A stretch of DNA of 64,000 nucleotides from Bugula neritina (Eukaryota; Bryozoa; Gymnolaemata; Cheilostomatida; Bugulidae): positions 13,112,818 through 13,176,817 of the forward strand of contig OZ037772.1 in the NCBI GenBank assembly GCA_964035545.1, read 5' to 3'. The notes beneath the pieces are model-generated. The model was given only the letters and a program-made list of their open reading frames with translations, did not search any database and had not been told where the DNA came from. This document shows positions 19,501 to 29,400 of the stretch, in pieces. The position numbers and the translations under genes were made by a program. Position 1 is the stretch's first letter, and each line of letters opens with the position of its first letter.

Positions 19501-21019
19501 GCTACACGTACTGCTCTACACTCGCCAACTATCACAGATTGTACGTCTGCAACTACGGCCCCGCGTGAGTTCTAGCTACACCTCTAGCAACTAGGCTATG
19601 CTGCTAAGGCTATGTGATTAGCTCTCATAAAATAAACATTGTATGGTAACATTTATCTTGAAACTTGTCTAAATTATCTCAAACTGTTTTCTGTTCAATG
19701 TTTTGGCATTTCTTCTGCAGTGGGAATCTTGATTGGTCGAAGCCGTACCGTCAAGGCAGCAAGTGCGCTGACTGTCCGGACCAGTGTTCAGACGAGGGTC
19801 TCTGTGGTGAGTCAACTTCCTGTGTGGGCGTGTCTGCGGTTAGTCAGCTTCCTGTGTGGGCGTGTCTGCAGTTAGTCAACTTCCTGTGTGGGCGTGTCTG
19901 CAGCTAGTCAACTTCCTGTGTGGGCGTGTCTGCGGTTAGTCAACTTCCTGTGGTAAACTTACTGAACTCAGGTGTATTTCACAGACTGCGGAGGTAAAGT
20001 CTGTCAGAATGGAGGAACTCTCGACCTCAACACCTGTGAGTGCAGCTGCTCCCAGAACTGGCATCTCCTCCAACATGACTGTGCTTGTGAGTCCTTCCGG
20101 AATAGTCTTCTTTACTACTCTGTATACTCTACTCTTTATTACTCTGTATACTCTGTATACTCTGTGTACTCTGTGTACTCTGTGTACTCTGTGTACTCTG
20201 TGTACTCTGTGTACTCTGTGTACTCTGTGTACTCTGTGTACTCTGTGTACTCTGTGTACTCTGTATACTCTACTCTTTATTACTCTGTATACTCTACTCT
20301 GTATACTCTGTATACTCTGTATACTCTGTATACTCTACTCTGTATACTCTACTCTGTATACTCTACTCTGTATACTCTGTGTACTCTGTGTACTCTGTGT
20401 ACTCTGTGTACTCTGTGTACTCTGTGTACTCTGTGTACTCTGTGTACTCTGTGTACTCTGTGTACTCTGTGTACTCTGTGTACTCTACTCTGTATACTCT
20501 GTATACTCTACTCTGTATACTCTGTATACTCTACTCTATATACTCTGTATACTCTACTCTATACTACTCTACTCTACTCTGTCATAGGGATAGCATTGTT
20601 GTGGTACACTGTGTGTTTCAGTGAACTGCAGTGCTGTAAAGGAAAGCTCCAGCTGTGCCCCCGGAGGTTTTTATGATGGCAAATGTTTTGTATATAGTAA
20701 CGTACCTGACGAGTGTCCTAAAGCATGCAATATCTGCCCCTGTAAGTAATATACATACTGTAAGTTATATACGTACTGCAAGTTATATACAACTGTGAGT
20801 AATATTATGTACTGTAAGTTATATACGTATTGTAAGTAATATACGTATTGTAAGTTATATACGTACTGTAAGTTATATATATACTTGTAATTTACAGATT
20901 CCGATTATCTGGCAGATGAAGAGGAAATACCCGAGGAATCTGTTGGAGTTGTGTCCACGTCTAACTATCTCATCATCTTACTGAGTGCAGCAGCTGTGAG
21001 ACTCGTTAGACTAGCATGA
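13536..21019 (+). CDS. Secreted CAP/SCP-domain protein with EGF-like tail
   Basis: Ten exons join in frame: 13536-13542, 17628-17668, 18566-18671, 18967-19052, 19132-19359, 19467-19564, 19721-19806, 19985-20086, 20622-20741, 20898-21019; 331 aa. Exons 1-2 encode a 16-residue start (MAAIQSLLFLTLLYIQ) that looks like a signal peptide. The CAP (CRISP/antigen 5/PR-1) domain runs from about residue 60 to 200, with KHNQLR (64-69), GQNLAAGY, both CAP signatures GHYTQLVWASS (from 152) and YVCNYGPAGN. A Cys-rich hinge and an EGF-like module (CGGKVCQNGGT...CECSC) follow, then a second Cys-rich stretch. The C-terminus ends in a hydrophobic stretch (NYLIILLSAAA) followed by VRLVRLA, which could be a GPI signal or a short membrane anchor. 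CAP proteins are usually extracellular, with varied roles in sterol binding, sperm-egg contact or defence; no specific role can be assigned. The 4.1-kb first intron contains a LINE. Confidence 0.9.
13560..13670. repeat. Left part of 50-bp minisatellite, CAP intron 1
   Basis: Two diverged copies of the same 50-bp unit found at 17167-17627 (TATTACACTGTAGTATGTTA core). The array is split by the LINE insertion. Confidence 0.85.
13671..17166 (-). mobile_element. Full-length APE-type non-LTR retrotransposon (LINE)
   Basis: A ~3.5-kb element in antisense to the host CAP gene, inserted within a 50-bp minisatellite. On its own strand it has a ~390-bp 5' UTR (17166 down to 16772), one ORF, and a very short 3' tail: the TGA stop at 13681-13679 is followed by only a few A-rich bases. 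One ORF and a minimal 3' UTR fit the RTE group best, but I cannot place the clade without a tree. ATTACACTG occurs at both edges (13662-13670 and 17167-17175), which could be a 9-bp target site duplication, though the target is itself a tandem repeat. The long intact ORF points to a recent insertion. Confidence 0.9.
13679..16771 (-). CDS. LINE endonuclease-reverse transcriptase ORF
   Basis: A single uninterrupted 1030-aa ORF. The N-terminal third is an APE-type endonuclease: LASWNIRTLL, ALSEIRF, LLMGDFNARVG and STDHIMIRS hold the expected Asn, Glu, Asp/Asn and Asp-His catalytic positions. A linker rich in charged residues follows. The reverse transcriptase has DWKDAQLITIFKKGD, NYRGISLL, CGFRSGRGT, FIDFTKAFDTVD, GVKQGCVLAP, the active site FADDTAF and FKYLGSTV. 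A C-terminal region has LRWAGHVHRM and GRPRLRFKDTVKRNL, which is typical of many invertebrate LINE proteins. It would nick target DNA and copy its own RNA there. No stop or frameshift is visible, so it may still be active. Confidence 0.95.
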   Translation of the reverse strand: MKRKMNTKSYWQDVTQDKKVQNSKLNLASWNIRTLLDRENKERPERRSAIISSELQKYGIDIAALSEIRFKDTGNIREESGYTIYWSGKTASERSESGVALAIRNELVSRLIEEPKAISDRLMSLRVPLSDERWCTVIAVYAPTMTNSQENINRFYDQLNQALRSVPAADKILLMGDFNARVGQDHSTWPGVIGKYGCGNLNSNGELLISVCSEHQLCITNTFFKHKPAHKFSWMHPRSKNWHLIDFVITRQRDLPDILDTRAMREANCSTDHIMIRSKAKLRVKRKMKKGRTPCQKLDVSRLKNEEVRQELEKSLAGKLNSAPEGVESKWRAFKEIVYAESKVHLGTVSRKHEDWFDENNDELQELIQKRNKARADMLTRNTRSNKSKLRMAGRKLTGRCRELKNDWWLAKAAELQRFADTNDMKGFYQSMKTVWGPRVSHPDQLLASDSSTLLTEKQDLLARWTEHFSKLLNETPDIDDNIIENLRQAPIQDWMDDCPNIEEIIKATSMLSEGKSPGSDGIHPEVIKRGGPKLISTLHEIIKEAWKTAVVPQDWKDAQLITIFKKGDRKLCGNYRGISLLSIPGKVFARVLLNRLTSYAENFLPETQCGFRSGRGTADMIFALKQIQEKCIEQNMPLYMVFIDFTKAFDTVDRATLWKILQKLGFPSHFTNLISALHTGMKASVKLKEELSEPFQVNNGVKQGCVLAPTLFSIFLSAVLQHAFENCDKGVWIQSRPGADLFNVNQYKSTTRTQKVLVRELMFADDTAFVAHSHGDAQELVDRFARASKAFGLKINIKKTETLYQPAPGAHDSGDSICIDNEDLANVNKFKYLGSTVMCNNKMDEEIHTRMSNASISFGRLKTKVWYNRDLSFKTKCTVYRAIVLSSLLYGAEAWPVYRIAAHKFNTYMMRHLRQILNVKWWDFISNEETLAQANLPSMYELLIQKNLRWAGHVHRMDNSRLPKQILYSQLKEGTRGVGRPRLRFKDTVKRNLKDLKIPIGSWQSLSKDRCKWRTMIHRKSSSDTKDSQ
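17167..17627. repeat. 50-bp minisatellite, CAP intron 1
   Basis: About nine copies of a 50-bp unit containing CACTGTAGTATGTTATTATT and ATATATTACAGTATATTAC. Each unit holds an acceptor-like ATATTACAG; the true acceptor (TTTATTACAG at 17627) is the last, altered unit. Confidence 0.95.
18725..18966. repeat. 33-bp minisatellite in CAP intron 3
   Basis: About seven copies of a 33-bp unit with GTGTACCACACTGCATAGTT followed by ACTACCCCTAG. The true acceptor of exon 4 (CTACCCCTTGTAG, ending 18966) is a modified unit end. Confidence 0.95.
19807..19951. repeat. 32-bp minisatellite in CAP intron 7
   Basis: About 4.5 copies of a 32-bp unit (TCAACTTCCTGTGTGGGCGT core). The first copy starts at the donor: GTGAGTCAACTTCC at 19807 becomes GTTAGTCAACTTCC in later units. 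Confidence 0.9.
20105..20580. repeat. 9-bp CTCTGTGTA/CTCTGTATA array in CAP intron 8
   Basis: A dense array of TACTCTGTG and TACTCTGTA/TACTCTACT nonamers. Its 9-bp period keeps three frames open; the resulting open frames are artefacts. Confidence 0.95.
20742..20890. repeat. 18-bp donor-like repeat in CAP intron 9
   Basis: Seven to eight copies of TGTAAGTTATATACGTAC. Each copy contains GTAAGT, the consensus 5' splice site; the first copy is the functional donor at 20742. Confidence 0.9.
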
Positions 21020-21185
21020 GAACACAACTCTTCATGCCAGAGCAGCCAATCACACTCATGTCTTATGCAACACAGAATCAAACTTTTCATAATCAAATTC
21101 ATGCTTTTTATCAACGAGTGTCATTATTAACACACTCTGACGTAGGAATGCTCTTACGAGTGCCTAGTCAAACCCTTGAAGTATA

Positions 21186-21191
21186 AATAAA
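21186..21191 (+). terminator. Polyadenylation signal for CAP gene
   Basis: AATAAA 167 bp after the CAP stop codon, same strand, followed by a T-rich stretch. Confidence 0.65.
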
Positions 21192-22607
21192 CGTGTGTAC
21201 TTTTTTATTACTGTCTTTATCAAACTACTCATTCTATAAAACATTATTTGATATTCTGAAAATAAATTAAAAATCCTAAATACTCAACTCGTGTTATTCA
21301 AAGAATAAAATAGAAAACTGTAAATTTTCTGACAAGTATTTTGAGCTATTTCCGAACTTTCAACTGCAAGAGAAGACTCGTGTTATTTACTAGCAGTCAC
21401 ATGATTAACCTGTCATTATGAATCAGTATATACCATGCATACAGCTTGTACTGGGAATAGATAACTCCACACATAGAACTATAGTAACATTGTTATTCTA
21501 TTAGAAGACTGAGTGAGTGGCTGAAATTATGACAAGGGCTAAGTCATACACTACTAAGTGTTATCTCACTGATACAACTGCATATGAAGTGATGATTCAT
21601 GCTGCACAAGATGTGGCTGATTAGATGTAATATATCACATAGTAAAGTAAAAACTAGAGGCATGCAATAATAGATAAAAAGATTATTTGTCTCAAAGTTA
21701 TGGAATATGAAATTTGGCTTGTCTTTGTGACTACTAGAAACTGACTAGTAGTTCCAAACTTTGAAATACGGAAGTATATACTTTTTTATTTCATGAAAAC
21801 AGGCATACCATATAGAAGTTGTATATGACTATGCCTATTTCTAGCTGAAAAGACATTTGATTCTTCTCATGCAGCTCACAGATCTAAAAGTAACCAAAAT
21901 AATTTGGTCATTTTCATTGTGATTGATTGACCATTTCATTTTTCTTAGATATAATTGAACATCCATAATTTAAAAAATTAGGGTTGAACTTCCCATACAA
22001 TTATTCTAGTTTAATATATAATGATATTTTAGAAAATAAACATAATTGACAGAAGAAAAATGTTTAAAGCATTAATTAAGCTACAAAAATTTATTTAATC
22101 TTTTTAAAATGTGAGAGATTCTATAAATATAGCAATTTTGAAATTTACACACTTGAATTTATACATTTTTGATTTGATTAGGCACCGTTGAAAACAATGG
22201 GTGAAGACAATGTGATATTAATAGCACTTAATATCTGCAGCACAACTATTCTGGTGACTCTGCTACACTGTTGCTGGGGGGGATAAACTCCCTGAGTTGC
22301 TCGGAGACTCACTACAGCAACTGAGGTGACCTGGTTGAGTTGTGCCTACAAGCATGACGAATGTTCTTGTTACAGAATTGAGTTGAAAGGCAGTTAGAGT
22401 GAAGTAGTTTGCAGTCTCTGAGTTAGGAGAACACAACTCCAAACCTGAGAACAATAAGCTGCCACATTCAATCACCATCAACAGGGTGCTGCTTGTAAAG
22501 CCATCCTGCAACTACTTGCAGTCTTGCACATTCTTATATGCTCATAGATAACTGCACCTATGTATCGACTATAAAACATGCTATCCCGTAGCCTACCCAG
22601 TCGTAGC

Positions 22608-22647
22608 CTATTCCCTTTCAACCCACGCAGGGTTGAAAGGGAAATAG
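22608..22647. repeat. Inverted repeat (hairpin)
   Basis: CTATTCCCTTTCAACCC at 22608-22624 is followed after a 5-nt loop by its reverse complement at 22630-22647, with one extra A. Function unknown. Confidence 0.8.
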
Positions 22648-23126
22648 AAACAAAAAAATTACTCAATTCTTTTCTTCAAAAATAATTTGCTCTCAGCACA
22701 GCTCTCAAAAATTTAGTTCAACAGTCAAACACCAAGTTGCAACACTCATTTTCATCATTTGCCTGATTAGCTTCTAAAAGAAGTAGCTTCTCTAGCTCAC
22801 TTGTTCAATTTTTTCATGTCTCTTTGCGTTATTCGTTCATGTTCTTCTCTTGATGGTTTATTTAACACTGTCTATCTTCTTTTCCTGTTTATTTTGCCCT
22901 AAACATGATTGAAAATGCTGCTTGAAAAAGAAACATTTTTCAAAAGCATTTGATTGCTACATCACTATTTTCTCTTATTTGGATTCTGAAACTTGAGGCC
23001 CATAAAATCTTGGGCACTAAAATTAGTGTTCATCTTTTTTGCTGCATACAGATTACTGATTTGGTAATGCCATTGAAACCTTCAGGGATATTCTGAGTCA
23101 TGAATTGTAACGCACGACGCAATAGT

Positions 23127-23210
23127 CACGTGATCAGTTACAGACGACTGAGCACGTGACCAGTTACAGACGACTGAGCACGTGATCAGTTACAGACGAC
23201 TGAGCACGTC
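23127..23210. repeat. 26-bp triplicate with CACGTG E-boxes
   Basis: Three tandem copies of a 26-bp unit (CAGTTACAGACGACTGAGCA core). CACGTG falls at 23127, 23153 and 23179, exactly 26 bp apart, giving regularly phased E-boxes. Confidence 0.85.
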
Positions 23211-24920
23211 TGCTGCACTGTCATCAGTAAGTTGCTCTTCATACTGGCTGGTCTCCTGCAAATAAAACTGTCATCGCACCAAGGTAGTCCTTTATTTAGC
23301 ATGCTATTTAATAATTTTTTACTAACAATGTCTTTAGTAAACTGATTGTATATCTATTTCTGTTTGAAGTAATGAAAAGTTATGTTTTTTTCCGTTATTT
23401 TAGTCTTGTTAATTCCTAGTCTTGTGAATTTGTTCAAGTTGATTACTTGTAGTAATTAGACTAGTATCTCAGCTCTTCAAACATTTACTATTAGCAAATT
23501 AAAATGAAATGTTTTATATATTAAAGGAGTTTAGAATATTTCTTGCCTGTTTTGTAATTGTGTTTAGCCACATGCAGATAGAAGTTACCTTGCTATCAAT
23601 ACCAGTTTTATATCTGTGATATGCTCATAAGCCGACATGTAGAATTTGTCTTCTCCCTGTGTTTGATTCAACGAAACTTTCATCAGTTCAGGTTTGTGTC
23701 TAAATGAATAGCTTATTGTAACAATATTTACTCTTCCTTTCATCAAGTTGGAGTTGTCTAACCTTCACTACCAACTCTTGGAATTAGTAAGACTACCAGT
23801 GCACGGCAGTGAGGTAAAATCAGTTGACCCATATCTGCTCCTATTAGCTATGAAATCCACTGTTGATTAGCATTACCGTAACACATGGCCTTTTCTCTGC
23901 CGTTTCATTTAGTTTTAAAAGTTATGGCTGCATGTTTATTTCATTCAAAAATTGATGCTGCCAAATGTGTTCCTAATAAAAGTTGAACAGCCTATTGTGA
24001 AAGCTCTTGCCAATCTAACCCTTGCTCTGTAGAAAGATGCCGTTTATATAACTCTGCAGTTTTCTTTGTTTTTGACATGTCTGTAACCTTCCTGGCTCAG
24101 ACTCAGCATTGGTTTGTTTCACTCATAGGTTAGTGATGGCTCCTTCTGGATGGTTTGGTATTAGTTGGAGTTGTTTGATCTTTACTTGACCTGAGCTAAT
24201 TTCAGACTGAGGTGAACTGCATACTACTCTATTTGAAGTGTGAGGTTAGCTGGTTATTACCTTATGCATGTCTAATTTTTACATTGTGTGTTGGAATTTT
24301 TTGCATCTGTATCAACCCTGATTAAAAGTAGACTTAATTTCTGTCAACATAAAATGTATAGCCAGGATAATGTTTGTCCGAATTTGGGTGTTCTACTTTT
24401 ATGTGGATAAAATCATTGCCTTAATTAAACACTATTGAACATCAATTTATTTGACTTTGGAGTTGTTTGACCATTTCTTGTAAATCCTACAAGCAAGCCT
24501 ATAATTTGTGCACCATTACATTATATTTGATTTAACTTGTGAAGAAACATGGAGATCTTTCTTACTTTATGTACCAGCAGCAATGTTTGTGCTGTAAATG
24601 GCTGAATTTTAAGACAATGCAAATTTCATCAATTTGGTGACTAAAACTGTTCTTTAACTGAAAGCAGCAATACGTTTATAATACACCTCAAGTCACATTA
24701 TGTGAGATCACGTTTTTGATGCAGATCTGTGCCACATTCTGAGTGAAACTTCTACCCATTATATTAGAAATAGGTTAGTCCACAATAAATTGATGCCTTT
24801 TATTACCATTATGTTTTTTTCACAAGTGAAAAGTAATAATGCTAGACTCGGTCTCATAAGGCAAAATGGGTCCCTTTAGGGAAGTGACTATGTACATAAC
24901 TATTGCAAGTCATGCCACCA

Positions 24921-24965
24921 ATAGAGGTGAGATGCTGGTGTAATACACTAGCATCTCACCTCTAT
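24921..24965. repeat. 45-bp near-perfect hairpin
   Basis: Arms 24921-24941 and 24945-24965 are 21-bp reverse complements with one G-T type mismatch, around the 3-nt loop AAT. The surrounding DNA is unique and not otherwise palindromic. Confidence 0.9.
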
Positions 24966-25604
24966 CGGAGATATTTTGTATTGCATTATGACAGTGCCAG
25001 CAGTGATATACACTGTCTGGACCGTAGGCCAAGGGTGTGTCCTGTGACACTAAGTACGATTCTACTAGATAACCTCAGCTGCAGTACTAAGTTGACTGAA
25101 CAACTTAGTCTGATACTTACCTTTTCTGTAACTATTATAAAGTTAGCTAGTTGAATCGTGTGAATGTAACCGTGCGCTATGAACACACTTTGACCGTAAA
25201 ACAATATCGCATCGATACTATTTAAATCGTTTTTGCTTAGTAAAAGGTGTGCAAGACTTGTAATAGTTTTATAATGTAATTTTTCATATAATCCTCTACT
25301 GCTAATTATTAGATAATTCAAGTTTGTAGCAAATAATATAAAAATCTTGCAGCACCTGCATTTTGTTATCTCTCTCAGGTAAATGTGCATAAAAGCTTAA
25401 AATCCTAATTTTTAAAGTTTTTGATTAGACAACTTCAGCTGGAAATACGCATAGCCATATAAGACAAGCCATTAACTTCTCTGCCTGTTTTTTGAACGAA
25501 TTGAGGGCATTCACCTGATATTTTTTATAGCTGCTTTTTGTTTAGAAAACAAATCATTTCTACAAAATAAATAAATTGAATTGTCTTATAAATATGGAGA
25601 AACT

Positions 25605-25845
25605 ATAATATTATATTAAAGTTATATATTATAAAGTTATATATTATAGATTATATATTATAAAGTTATATATTATAGATTATATATTACAAATTATATA
25701 TATTAAATATTGTATATTATATTCTATATATTATATATTATAAGTTATACATTATATATATATTATTATATTTTTTGTATATTATATTTTTATTATATAT
25801 AATATTATATATCATATTATATTGTATTTCATATATATTATTACA
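25605..25845. repeat. TATATTATA-rich tract
   Basis: Low-complexity AT tract of AAGTTATATATTATA-like units running up to the TATTACAG at 25838-25845. Confidence 0.8.
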
Positions 25846-26094
25846 GCGGAGCTGTTAGGACCAATGTGTTGACTACAGTGAACACCGCCAGGTGTACCTG
25901 TCCAAGTGTCCCCATGACCTGTACTTTGTACTCAGTGTTACAGTAAACAGGATGGGCCATACATACAGTTGCTGGGGTGAGTAGTGGTGGTAGTCTATAA
26001 ATAGATTACATAACACATGTCTCTCTTATCTTCCCATGGCGTCACTATCTGCCAGCTGGTAGCTCACACACTGTAGTTCTGCCTGTCTGTAGCT
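25846..26094 (+). other. Possible orphan terminal exon(s)
   Basis: After a good acceptor (TTATTACAG, ending 25845), or an alternative one ending 25858, a Cys-containing open stretch runs to a donor at 25977 (GTGAGT). From 25859 it reads DQCVDYSEHRQVYLSKCPHD..., and after the donor a second exon from about 26056 would add AGSSHTVVLPVCS and stop near 26094. In the other frame, starting at 25846, it reads GAVRTNVLTTVNTARCTC... and stops near 25951. I recognise neither, and no upstream exons were found. It may be the end of an unrecognised gene or a pseudogene piece. Confidence 0.25.
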
Positions 26095-26408
26095 GAATCT
26101 CTCAGAATCTACAAAGTATCCGCTCTGTTTGGTTGACACTCTCTGTCAGGTGCTCTACATCTACTCTGTATATCATAGTCTAGTTTGTTTAGTATTTATA
26201 TCATAGTGTAGTCTATTTAGTAATTAAATCAACTTTTGTAATTCTCAATTGTGTTATTTGTTATTTCTGCTGAGCATTGTGGGTAGACAGCAGCAGTTGA
26301 ACTTTAGCCTTTTCCTCAAGCAACGCGTGGCTGAGTTCTCAGCATTTTGAATAATTAGACTGGGTGGCTACTTGTTCCCCCCTTTGTTTTAGACACTCAA
26401 GAGAAGTC

Positions 26409-29400
26409 ATGATGAGATTGATTCTGTTAGCTGCAGCCTTCACGCTCATATCAGCAGCCGAGTGGGAGGACGCCTCTCAATATGTGAGTCACATGATTAT
26501 AGTTGGAGTACCATAGTGATTGTAGTATGAGTGCTGATGGTGATGGTGTTGGTACTAGTACTAATACTAGTACTAATACTAGTACTAATAGTAGTACTGG
26601 TATCAGTACTACTATTAGTACTAATACTAGTACTAATACTAGTACTATTAGTAGTACTGATAGTAGTATTAGTATTAGTACTAATACTAGTATTAGTACT
26701 AATACTAGTACTAGTACTAGTATTAGTACTAGTACTAGTATTAGTACTAGTACTAATACTAGTACTAATACTAGTACTGATGTTCTTATTTCAGGTGAAA
26801 CCTGTGGTTGACTTTGCCGAGAAGTCATTCAATGCCAGGATGAATTCTATTTTCATTCACAAAATAACTCAGGTTACCAAAGCTTTGAGAAAGGCTGGAG
26901 ATGGCTGGAAATATGATGTAAGTTGGTGCACTTCTCGGGTGGGTGTTAGGCTAACTATCTAGTAGTTCAACAGAGTGTGCTGGGCGCTAAGGCTTTGAAA
27001 TGTTAGAAGGAAAGCAGAACTAACAAAGTGGGTTAGCGGTGAGACAGTCATCTTGTTTATTCCTGCAGATGGAGTTTGTGATGGCCCCAACTGACTGTAT
27101 GAAGTTTGGTGAGAAACATCAAGATTGTCACGTAGCAGAGAACTCCCCTGTAAGTGTCACACATCAACTAGTTGACCACAATATGTACTGACACATACTA
27201 TACACTGATACATACTATATACTGACATATATTACAGCATACTAACACATATTATAGCCTACTGACACATTATCTTATACTGACATACATTACAGCATAC
27301 TGACACATATTATAGTATACTGACGCATATTATGTTATACTGATACAGGTTATAGCCTACTTACACAATATAAATTCTATCTTACAGAAACAGACCTGCC
27401 ACGTCGACATTTCTCTCACTTCTGCTGGAGACTTCTCTCTCGATGATTTCAACTGCAAATCTATGTATGTGTAAGCCTTGGTTCTTAGTTCTTATACTAC
27501 ACTGTTGAGGGGGGGGTTGCCCTGCAAATCTATGTAGCCTATATGTGTAAGCCTCTGGTCTTAGTTCCTATACTAAACTACATCCAAGAGTTTCCATGAT
27601 ATGTTTCTATAGTTACCACACAGTGTTTTCATGATATGTTTCTATAGTTACCACACAGTGTTTTCATGTTATGTTTCTATAGTTACCACACAGTGTTTCC
27701 ATGATATGTTTCTATAGTTACCACACAGTGTTTCCATGTTATGTTTCTATAGTTACCACACAGTGTTTCCATGTTATGTTTCCATAGTTACCACACAGTG
27801 TTTCCATGTTATGTTTCTTCTAGGAATAAGAGACAAGTGGGAGGAATAGGAGCTCCTGTGGACAACCCAGAAGATGATGAGTACAGAAACCTTCTCACAA
27901 GAGCCACCTCTTTCACCAATACACTCTACAAGGTGACCTTCTATACACATAAATATACAATCTATTTCAAACATTTTACTCCATGCATCAGAGTTAATAT
28001 CAGGTATTCACATTTCTTTCATTACTTTACTTCAATATATATATACAGAGATCAGAATGTGTACGTACCATCTGTAAGTTTCTGTCATGATGTATATCTT
28101 CTCTGTAGGTTAATAAAGTGATTAGTGTGAGAACCCAGGTGGTTGCTGGGATTAAATACTACATTGACTTCTCTGCTGCCAATACTGACGGAAAGGTATT
28201 TCTATATATTCTATGAATATCTGCTGTTGGTTTTGTTGTGTATCTTTACATTATCTTTGTTGTTATTTCCCCTGACACACTCTGAATGTAAACAGATATT
28301 GTAAATACTTTGTGGTTGTCTCCCCTGACAGGAGGAGCTGTGTACAGCTGTTATATGGGAACAGAGTTGGACAAAGCGTTTCGAAGTCCAGGAATACAGA
28401 TGTAATGGGAAAGATTACACACTCAAGTACTTATAAAAATCTTATATTGAAATCTTTATATTTTATTATATAATAATTTTATACTTATATTTATAGTACA
28501 ATATTGTATATTTAGGGCTATAAGTTATCACATGTTGAGCTGTTTCCATGTTATGTTTCCATAGTTACCACACAGTGTTTCTATGTTATGTTTCCATAGT
28601 TACCACCCAGTGTTTCCATGTTATGTTTCTATAGTTACCACACAGTGTTTCCATGTTATGTTTCTATAGTTACCACATAGTGTTTCCATGTTATGTTTCT
28701 ATAGTTACCACACAGTGTTTCCATGTTATGTTTCTATAGTTACCACACAGTGTTTCCATGTTATGTTTCTATAGTTACCACACAGTGTTTCCATGTTATG
28801 TTTCTATAGTTACCACATAGTGTTTCCATGTTATGTTTCTATAGTTACCACACAGTGTTTCCATGTTATGTTTCTATAGTTACCACACAGTGTTTCCATG
28901 TTATGTTTCTATAGTTACCACATAGTGTTTCCATGTTATGTTTCCATAGTTACCACACAGTGTTTCCATGTTATGTTTCTTCTAGGAGTAAGAGACTGGC
29001 TGGTGGAATAGGAGCTCCTGTGGACAACCCAGAAGACATGAAATATAAAGATCTGCTCAGAACTGCAACTTCCAGCATCAACTCAGTCTACACAGTAAGT
29101 CCAGTTCTCTCTCTTCTACGTACACTACACTTAACAAGAGAGGAGGGAGTAGAAATACTCACAGTGAATGAGGAACTAAGGCTTTCTATGTGTATAAAGC
29201 TTTATAATTTCTTTATAAAATCTTCAAATCAATCAGCCGTTCTAATATTCTGGCAGCCATGTTGAACTTCATGTGATTTAAACAAAGATGCCTGACATTT
29301 ATTCAGGTTTAGATTATAAGCTATTGCCTGCAGGGATTTCACGTCACTTACTTTACCTTAGGTTTGATGTATTCAATTTGATTATTAGACTATAAAAATA

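Larger units (their letters stand above)
21020..26408. other. Intergenic region between CAP and cystatin genes
   Basis: No gene can be supported for most of this 5.4-kb stretch. It holds the CAP polyadenylation signal (21186), a hairpin at 22608-22647, three 26-bp repeats with CACGTG (23127-23210), a strong hairpin at 24921-24965 and an AT tract (25605-25845). Two possible terminal exons near 25.85-26.09 kb are listed separately. Confidence 0.55.
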
